NCBI RefSeq assembly: GCF_030435805.1
Contig: NC_081295.1
Span: 158,691,001-158,755,000 of the forward strand
DNA length: 64,000 bases
Direction: 5' to 3'
From: Mustela lutreola
Taxonomy: Eukaryota; Chordata; Mammalia; Carnivora; Mustelidae
In this document: in pieces, positions 57,401 through 64,000 of the stretch
How positions within the stretch are numbered: position 1 is the first letter of the stretch
Layout: each line of letters starts with the position of its first letter
Translations under genes and position numbers: made by a program
Notes under the pieces: generated by a model
The model's input: only the letters and a program-made list of their open reading frames with translations
What the model was told of the DNA's origin: nothing
The model's database searches: none

Positions 57401-60243
57401 CGGGCTGGGACGTGGAACCTCAACCCAGGGAACACCGTCCCCGGAGGCGGTTTCGTTTCTCTCGCTCTCTCTTCCCTTCCTCCCCTCTTCCTTCCTCTCG
57501 CCTGGCCGAGTCCCCTGTCCTGCTCTCTTCTCTCTCTCCCTTCCTTCCTTCCTCTCTCCCTCCCTTGCTCCCTCTTCCTTCTGTCCTTGGGGACGGGGTT
57601 GTGCTGGGGGAGGCAGACTCGGAACGGGAAGGCAGGAATGCCACCCCTGACCGTCCTCGCGAGGACACGGCCGCGCGCCCAGGCCCCCAGCCGGGCCAGC
57701 CGTGCGCCCGACCTCGCAGGGCGCACAAAGCCGTTTTCACAGCCCGGACGCCCTCCTGCAGGCGTCGGGCGTTGTTACCGCGCACACCAGGCCATCTTCT
57801 GGCCGCGACACACAGAAGCGACGGATTGTCTCCCGAGCGCGTGCGGAGCCGCGGAAGGACCCTGAGACGCTGTTCTTCAGCCAAGGGCAGTGGCAGTCAG
57901 GGCTCCCTCCCCGCACCCCACCTGAGGGGACCGAACAACAAATGCCCAAACCCCCCTCATCCAAACACTCCCGAGAGCGAACTCGGAGGGGAGCGTCTCT
58001 CTTTCACACGTTTGCTCCTTTGTGTCGTTACTTGGAGCACGTTTTCCGGGCTTGTTCCTCGTCCAATAAAACACCCACACCCACCGGGGGGGCCTCTGTG
58101 CTGGGCTTGGGTAGTTGGGCTCCTTCGGAATCCTGCCTCCCTTTAGAACCAACAAACAAGGAGACATTCCAGAGCCAGACGTGGAAGGAAGAAAGTCCGC
58201 TTGGCCCTGGAAGTCACTCTCGGGTTATTTGCACCCCCTCTAGCGGCAAAACAACAACAACAACAAAACCAACCAGGAATGGACGATTCTGGGTGGTGCT
58301 GCCTCTGTTTCTCCGCTTCTTTATTTTTTAAAATGTTTGTCTCTGTGTGTGCTCGCCCTCCCGTAACTGCCCTATGGGACCGTCTCATAGTCGTCTCTCC
58401 GTATCCACTACCCCTGCGGCCGGGACCGTGACGTCTGTGCTGGGTGCCCACCTCCAGCAGCCCGTCACCCACAGCCCCCAGCTCGGTGCCCACCTCCAGC
58501 AGCCCGTCACCCACAGCCCCCAGCTCGGTGCCCACCTCCAGCAGCCCGTCACCCACAGCCCCCAGCCGGGGGCACGGCCCTCATGCAGTTCTGGGGTCCA
58601 GGCCATTTGCTGCCTCCTCGCCCTGCCTCAGGCCCGGCTTCCCCAGCTGGCCGGCCGTGAGTGTACGCACCCCCCTGTCCCACAGCGGGGGCTGTGAGCC
58701 GCAGGGTGGCGTCTCCGTTGAGAGAGGGTCCAGTCTCAGGGAGGTCGCGCCCCCTCAAACACTCACCTTCCACTCTCAGTTCCATGGCCGCCTCCTCCTG
58801 GTAGGAATGATCTCGGAAGAAGCAGGTGAACCCTCCTTCGTCGGAGAACCTCACGTTGCGGATCCTGAGGGTCACCTTCCCCTCGCCCATGGCTTCTTTC
58901 AGCAGTTCAGTCCGTCCCCGATATTCGGGCGCCTGCTCTGCATCCTGGTCCTTGCCGTTTCGGTAGAGATGGACCACCCTGGAGAAGGGGGGCCGGTACC
59001 AGCCCACCTCCATGCCTGTGGCGTTCTTCCCAGGGTAGATGCGACACGGCAGCTCGGCCTCATCGCCCACCAGCGCCCGGATGGGGTGGCCCGGTCCTAT
59101 GACCCTGAACTGACCTGTCCAAGACACCAAAGAAAAAAAACTGAGTCACGGGACCTCAACACAGAAACACGTCCTGGGAAGGGCTGTGTGCTAGAGCCAA
59201 GGAAGAAGACACTGATTTGTAGACGGAGTTCTTGAACCAGGAAGGGGAAATCCCTGGTTACAGAGGTGCGAGCGCCCTGGATGGGAGGAAGGTTCTAGTA
59301 TGTGGCCACCCTGCAGAGCTGCTCCTGCCGGCTGTCTCCATCGCTGACTCTCTAGCCCAGCTGTTAGGTCCCATCACGGGATGTGGTCCTGGCATCTTAC
59401 AGTTTAATTTTTGGGACGGGGGATGGGGTGGGCCCTGTCTGAACCTATCCAAGCCGCTCCCTACTTTCCCCTGGTGGGTTTGCTTTGGTCCTTGTTCACA
59501 CGCTGTTCCCTAGATGTCCCCCACTGGGGCGGCTCTACTTCCCTCCTCTCCTCTGTGCCTTCAGCCCAGGCTCCCAAACTTTTTGCCACGTGGAGTGTGT
59601 CTGTCAGCCAGACTCAGAGCTCCTAGAAGGGAAGACTGGTTTCCCATGACACCTGCTAGGATTTCTCAAGGGGTAAGTGGGGCTGGGCCTCCCCTATTGG
59701 GAGGGGAGAATCTCCCTGAGGCGGAGAGCCTGTCTTCTGGATGTTTTTCCTTTATGGGCCCCAGCACCCGACAGCACATGGCAGCAGGGCTCCTCTGAAA
59801 ACTCGAGCGCCCGATCCCGTGGGAGAGAGCTCTCCGACACGAAGGGACGCGGCCAGTCAGCATAGATCGCGACTTATCAGGGGACGGGCACCGCCTCCTC
59901 CCGGTCCACCCTGACGGCCGCTCCAGTCCGCAGTCATCAGTCGGAGGAGGCAACGCGGGAAAGGTCGGTCTGGATAAGCTCAAGGAGACCTGGGCTGGGG
60001 CTGCCTTATGGCTGCGTTATGGAGCTCGGGCCCGATGCTGAAGCGCGCAGGGAGCCTGTCAGCACACCCAGGGTTTGGACAGATAATGTGCGATGCACCT
60101 TGAGGATGAATTGAAGGTGAACCCAGGGTCGCCTCAAGGCAGAAATAAAGATCAGTCTTACCTGCGGAGCTGCAGGACAGCTGGAGGAGGAGGACCAGGG
60201 AGGGGAGGCAGCCGGGCAAGCAGGACCTCCACGAACTAGCCAT
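51460..60243 (-). CDS. MOG: MOG, myelin oligodendrocyte glycoprotein
   Basis: Eight coding exons on the minus strand: 60162-60243, 58767-59114, 54785-54898, 53606-53626, 53265-53285, 51865-51981, 51714-51734, 51460-51473. They give 245 residues against 247 in human, and every phase fits. Exon 1 is the signal peptide (MASSWRSCLPGCLPSLVLLL). Exon 2 (348 bases) is the V-type Ig domain, starting QFRVIGPGHPIRALVGDE, with the N-glycosylation site NAT, the paired cysteines (LPCRI, FTCFF) and the SDEGGFTC signature. Exon 3 is the transmembrane helix (GVLVLLAVLPVLLLQIAAGL). Exons 4 and 5 are 21-base cytoplasmic links. Exon 6 has the second hydrophobic segment (ITLFVLVPVLGPLLALVICY). The C-terminus is EELRNPF, the alpha-1 ending. 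Introns hold two coding-length minisatellites and old repeats. The protein lies on the outer face of myelin. Confidence 0.97.
52180..52545 (+). repeat. Ancient interspersed repeat in MOG intron 5
   Basis: It starts AGCATTTCTTCCATTAAAAA and ends AAAACATTATTCTGGAGAAG then GGTCCGTAGG, a motif shared by many old copies across mammalian genomes. A second, more diverged relative lies at about 55,260-55,570. Family not named with confidence. Confidence 0.55.
53698..53913. repeat. 36-bp minisatellite, six copies
   Basis: The unit is GGCCTTGCGCAGGCAGCGGG then TGGACGGCAGAGCCCC, period 36, with six nearly identical units and slight edge variants. It lies in MOG intron 3, about 70 bases upstream (in gene sense) of the 21-base exon 4. 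Since 36 is a multiple of three, every frame without a stop reads as a 12-residue peptide repeat. Confidence 0.95.
55260..55575 (+). repeat. Ancient interspersed repeat, relative of 52,180-52,545
   Basis: Starts TTTAGCATTTCTTCCCATTA and continues through TGACTTTGTCATCAAG, with TACAGTAGTTCTCAGGGCC later. It is interrupted at 55,433-55,459 by a tiny SINE head. Confidence 0.5.
55434..55459 (-). repeat. 26-base CAN-SINE head only, with target-site duplication
   Basis: AACAAGTGAGCCACCCAGGT then GCCCCT lies between two copies of TCATCACTACTTT (55420-55432 and about 55460-55472). Only the 5' head of the element is present; the body and A-tail are absent. Confidence 0.8.
55603..55710 (+). repeat. 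Older-type CAN-SINE
   Basis: Contains TTGTGAGTTCAAGCCCCACA and a short A-rich end; the head is degraded. Confidence 0.75.
56540..56763 (-). repeat. CAN-SINE, minus strand, with GA microsatellite
   Basis: Reverse copy flanked by GTGTTTATGGTTTTTTA on both sides. An expanded (GA)n run lies at about 56,620-56,648 within the usual GAGAGA region. Confidence 0.95.
56830..56945 (-). repeat. Older-type CAN-SINE, minus strand, with internal duplication
   Basis: Contains CCTTGAGATCAAGAGTC, then a second GACCTTGAGATGGTGAGTCA, ending GAGTCAGCCCAGTGCCCTT; the duplicated middle looks like a slippage event. Confidence 0.65.
57440..57595. repeat. Long polypyrimidine tract in MOG intron 2
   Basis: Almost unbroken C/T on the plus strand (CTTCCTTCC, CTCTCTCTCC words) for about 150 bases, interrupted near 57,500-57,515. 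Such tracts can form triplex DNA. On the gene (minus) strand it is a purine tract. Confidence 0.7.
57600..57880. other. Small CpG-rich stretch inside MOG intron 2
   Basis: CpG density rises between about 57,600 and 57,880, next to the pyrimidine tract. No known MOG promoter lies here as far as I know. Role unclear. Confidence 0.35.
58443..58566. repeat. 42-bp minisatellite, three copies
   Basis: The unit is GTGCCCACCTCCAGCAGCCC then GTCACCCACAGCCCCCAGCTCG, repeated three times almost exactly in MOG intron 2, 200 bases past the donor of the Ig-domain exon. The period is a multiple of three, which produces repeat-peptide frames on both strands. Confidence 0.95.
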
Positions 60244-60954
60244 CTCCGCGAGGACTGGGGACAGAGCGTCCCTGCAGCAGGGTCAGGCCAAGCAGAGGCC
60301 CTCGGGGTGCATGTCCCCTGCCTCTGACGAAGCCTGAGGGAGGATCCAGGAGGCCGGCCTCCTCCAGGCTGTGCCACAGCTGTGCTCCCACGAACGGCCG
60401 AGTCAGCCCCACCAGGCACTTACACAAAAGGGCTACTGACCCAGGGGGTGACCAGGGCCTGGAGCAGAGGCCGCCTGGTACTGGCTCCCCCCAGCCCCTC
60501 CTGCAGCCCAGCATTCCTGGGGCTTCTGGGGGTGACCACTCGCTGGGCCTCAGGAAGGGCTGTCCTATGGTCTGTGAGGTTCCTTCAAGCCCTCTCTTCC
60601 TGCTGTCTGCCAAGGGGGAAGAATTGTTGTGGGTTTTAGGAAGGGGAAGCCCGGCAATCTCCCTGACCTCTAACTGCCCTCTCTCCGACACACGGCCGGG
60701 CTGCCTTCCTTCCGTTCTGATGTGTGCGGGATCGCTTGGGCCCGTTCCCCGAGAACACATTTGGGAAGGGCGTGAGCTGAGCGTTGCCTGTGCTCCGAGA
60801 GGCCAGCGTGGAGGAGGGAGGCCCCGGCAGGGCCCATCTCCCGGCCTTGGCATCATGCTTTGACTTCCTCACTGTCACAGGGAGAAGTGAGACCTTCTTC
60901 CTGCCCGTAGACTCAGTAGCTCCATGAAGAGTAGGACCAGCGGCATCGCTGACG

Positions 60955-61520
60955 GGGAGAACGAGAGCAAAGGAAAAAAAAGTTAAACTTCCTTACAGCC
61001 CACAGTCCACTGACAAGTCCTTGGAACGGGCAGTGACCTTCCCCTGGGAGCTCAGCTGCCTCGACGTTAATACCCTGCTAAGAGCAGAGGGCGACCTTCG
61101 CTTAACATTATCCTGACCCTCAGGATCCTGTAAGTCTACTTTAGCATATAAAAATTCCTTCAGAAATTTCCTTTATCTCCAAACCTCCAGGATTTGATCT
61201 GGCAACCAGCCCCCCAGCATATGGCCCACCGATACACATCTGAAGGGTCTCATGACTCAGGTTCTATTGGACGGTAATAAATGACCCTTCCCAACAATAG
61301 CGAGTCTCCTCAAGGTCCTGGAAACCTTGCTTCCAAATTCCTTAGTGACTTATGCTCTCTTGGACCCCTCACAACTTGGAAGTCTATAAAGGGTACCCCT
61401 CCTGACCCCGGTGCGGCTCTCTCTGCCCACAGATCCTGCCCCCCTGCTTCAATAAACCACCCTCTTGCACCAAAAATGTCTCAAGAATTCTTTCTTGGCT
61501 GTTTGCTCTTGAGCCCTAAC
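60955..61520 (+). mobile_element. Solitary LTR fossil, class I-type endogenous retrovirus, plus strand
   Basis: It shows LTR parts in order: a TATA-like TATAAAGGG near 61,385, CAATAAACC near 61,452, and an end with CTCAAGAATTC. It is the same family as the minus-strand copy at 44,595-45,140. No internal viral genes adjoin it. Old by visible divergence. Confidence 0.72.
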
Positions 61521-62165
61521 ATTTTCACATCAGTCACCAAATTTGAAAAGCGCATTTGCCAATCTTAAAGTAAGGCTGTAAAAAAGAGTCAGGATGGACA
61601 GTTTAAAACCGTGTCGTCCAACACAACCATCACTAGCCACAGTGCTCGTTCAGATTAAAATTAAATAAAATTTGAAGTTCAGTTCCCTGATCACCAGCTG
61701 TGTTTCAAATGCCCAGCAGCACACGCAGCTAGTGGTTAACACGCGGGACAGCACACACAGGGGCCATTGTCGTCAACGCAAGAACTTACACTGGGCGGCA
61801 CTGTTCAAGGGCCAGGAACCCCACTGGGGTGTACGTTTTCTGCTTTTGTCTGAGGTGAGCCTGAATTGCTAGGAGAACAGACTGGTCAGCTGAGCCCGGA
61901 ATGGCTTGTCACTTCTTCCCGCAAGGCGGCTGGAGCTGGGCACACGCAGGCTGGCCACTCTGGAGCCGTGAGGGTGACCGCCAAGGTCGGGAGGGGTCAA
62001 TCAGGTGGGAGGGCAGGCTCTGCGTTGGCCTGAGTGTCTCCCCAGGGGCAAGATACTTCCCTGGGCAGGGCTGGAAGTCGTCCAGTTGTCCTCCGGTGGT
62101 CAAAGCTGGATGGGAGACAGGTGGGGTGCAGGGCTGGGAGAGCAGAGGGCCAAGAGCTGGCCGAC
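61521..62165. other. Intergenic upstream of MOG
   Basis: No gene or firm repeat recognised between the LTR fossil and the next SINE. Confidence 0.4.
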
Positions 62166-62166
62166 T

Positions 62167-62367
62167 GGGGGCACCTGGGGCGCTCAGTCAGTTAAACCTC
62201 TGCCTTTGTTTCAGGTCATGATCTCAGGGTCCTGGGATGGAGCTCTGCTTCGGGCTCCCTGCTCAGTGAGGAGCCTGCTTCCCCCTCTGCTTCTGCCTGC
62301 TGCTCCCCCAGCTTACATGTTCTCTCTCCCTCTGTTGAGTAAATTAATAAAATATTTAAAAAAAGAA
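62167..62367 (+). repeat. CAN-SINE
   Basis: Head GGGGGCACCTGGGGCGCTCA, core ATCTCAGGGTCCTGGGATGG, tail TAATAAAATATTTAAAAAAA. Confidence 0.9.
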
Positions 62368-62439
62368 GTTAGCCAATCAAAGCCACTTTGGAGAACTCAC
62401 AGTGTTTCTGAAAACAAACACCAAAGAAACACCTTACTG

Positions 62440-62640
62440 GGCGCTTCCCTGTGGTGCCATCCTAACCGATTTGCTTGTATTGATTCATTTAATCCTACAA
62501 CAGCGAAACCAATGTTAAACTATTTCCATTCTTATGTTACAGATGAGGAAACAGAAGCACGCGAATGAAGTCACGTGCCACAGGTCACACCACCACAGAG
62601 CGGCAGGGATGGAATTTGAGCAGGTTTTCCCTCCGCAGTC
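62440..62640 (+). repeat. MIR element
   Basis: Contains TTCATTTAATCCTACAACAG, ACAGATGAGGAAACAGAAGC and GGCAGGGATGGAATTTGAGC in MIR order. Confidence 0.8.
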
Positions 62641-63555
62641 TGGCACCTGTGGGCACCTGTGGGGACCACACCAGTCCCGAGCCACACTCACCTTCGGGTC
62701 CTCCCCCGTCTCAGGTCTCTGGAAGGCGGGTGGCCCCTGGAGCCGGAGGAGCTGTCCCAGGGATGACGTGGTCTCCGCGCAAAGGCGAGGTGAACAAGAG
62801 GAGGGGCCACCGGGTAAAAGAAGCCAGTGGCATCACCATTTACAGAATTCCGGGTGCTGGAGCGTCGGTTTTTGCAGGTGTGGAGAGGAGGGGGTGAGCG
62901 GATGGGGTGAAGCCGCCCTGTGCTGTTCAGAGCTGGGCATTTCCCTCAGTGCTCAAGTGTGGCTTTATCTGACCTAGTGCGGCCGGGGACGTGACCGCAC
63001 AGGCCTTCCTGGGCTGTTCTTGTGTGCTCTTCTCTCCTTGGCTGCTTCGGTTTTCTCTGCACCTCTCCCCCACCACGTCGGATGGCAGCCCAGGCCCCCA
63101 GTCATGCCGGGGGACCGGGATGCTGTACCCAGCGACCGTGGGCTCCTGACCGGCTGTCCTTGTGCTGGTAGGAAGCACGCCGGGAGAGACAGCTCCTCGG
63201 GGGCTTACCGGTCAGAGCGCCGTGTGAGCCCTCCGGACTCGGCGTCCGGCTCTCATCTCCCACCAAGGAGACACACACCCTGTTCCGCTTCTTGTGGCCA
63301 CTTAACAAGGCGTCTTTCCACAGTGACACATGATGTAGCTCCCTTGCACTTGCAAAAAATTAATTTTTGTGGTTATTCATATGCTTTGTTTCAAAATCCA
63401 AAAGGCATAAAATAATGTCCCTTGAAAACCTCCCTCCAACCGTCCAGCGCCTTCTTTCTCTGAATCTTTCCACGTATTGGCCACTAGAGGAGGCTCCAAG
63501 AGAAATCATTCCCCTCACCTTGCAGTTTTTAAAACACAAATGGTAATAATTTTTC

Positions 63556-63742
63556 TTTTTTTTTTTTTTTTTTAAAGATTTTATTTATTTATTTGACAGA
63601 GAGATCACAAGCAGGCAGAGAGAGAGGAGGAAGCAGGCTCCCCGCTGAGCAGAGAGCCCGATGCGGGCCTCGATCTCAGGACCCTGAGATCATGACCTGA
63701 GCCGAAGGCAGCGGCTTAACCCACTGAGCCACCCAGGCGCCC
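63556..63742 (-). repeat. CAN-SINE, minus strand
   Basis: Reverse copy between repeats of ATAATTTTTCTTTT, ending GAGCCACCCAGGCGCCC. Confidence 0.95.
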
Positions 63743-63756
63743 ATAATTTTTCTTTT

Positions 63757-63846
63757 TAAAGTAAGCCCCACACCCAACATGTGGCTTGAACTCACAACCC
63801 CAGATCAACAGCACCTGCTTGACCCACTGAGGCAGCCAGGTGCCCC
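63757..63846 (-). repeat. Older-type CAN-SINE, minus strand
   Basis: Reads AAGTAAGCCCCACACCCAAC then GGCTTGAACTCACAACCCC and GAGGCAGCCAGGTGCCCC. The younger SINE next to it inserted into its T-rich end. Confidence 0.85.
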
Positions 63847-64000
63847 ATAAATGGCAATGATTCCTCTTAGAGACCATTCCGTATTAGTACCTAATGAACA
63901 TACTCATTAATTATTTTATACAGTGACACAGTATTTTATTACATGAATGTATCAAACTTAACTGGTTTCCAAGAACATTTAGGTTGTTTCCATTTTTTAA

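Overview
The window is vertebrate nuclear DNA from a caniform carnivore. About twenty-five copies of the tRNA-Lys-derived CAN-SINE (head GGGCGCCTGGGTGGCTCAG, tail AATAAATAAAATCTT) are scattered on both strands. Their sequence subtype suggests the arctoid side (mustelid, bear or seal kin), but I cannot name the species. Gene identity and order place it at the telomeric end of the MHC class I region: TRIM31-like 3' remnants (+), RNF39 (+), PPP1R11 (-), POLR1H/ZNRD1 (-), the ZNRD1 antisense gene (+), ZFP57 (+), MOG (-). This is the human order read in the opposite direction.

Layout. 0-1.2 kb: two related PRY-like exon fragments, possibly the 3' end of TRIM31. 1.2-18.3 kb: intergenic, with SINEs, a small minisatellite, an old LTR fossil and an orphan CpG island carrying a consensus CRE. 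18.3-23.4 kb: RNF39, four coding exons, RING plus PRY/SPRY. 23.3-26.7 kb: PPP1R11, three coding exons, convergent with RNF39, with a 50-bp minisatellite in its first intron. 26.5-27.7 kb: CpG island. 28.5-32.2 kb: POLR1H, four exons; the last encodes only eight residues and lies beyond a 3-kb intron full of SINEs and an L1 end. 31.7-33.3 kb: CpG island shared with the divergent antisense gene, whose long open frame ends at 36.6 kb. 36.7-45 kb: no gene seen; in human the class I alpha block (HLA-A, -G, -F and relatives) lies in this interval, and no class I exon is visible here. 45.7-50.7 kb: ZFP57 (KRAB plus seven zinc fingers). 51.5-60.2 kb: MOG, eight coding exons, 245 residues, tail to tail with ZFP57. 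60.3-64 kb: intergenic, with an LTR fossil, MIR and SINEs.

The genes are not an operon. They are the conserved framework genes of the region: ubiquitin ligase-type proteins (RNF39, PPP1R11), an RNA polymerase I subunit, an imprinting-control zinc finger factor and a myelin surface protein. I find no new biological system. The most useful observations are the empty alpha block, an apparently open antisense-gene frame that is annotated as a pseudogene in human, the unusual SINE insertions, the expanded minisatellites inside PPP1R11 and MOG introns, and splice-site choices in ZFP57 and MOG that can change the proteins. All exon joins were made by eye from splice signals, reading phase and remembered human proteins; no alignment was run.
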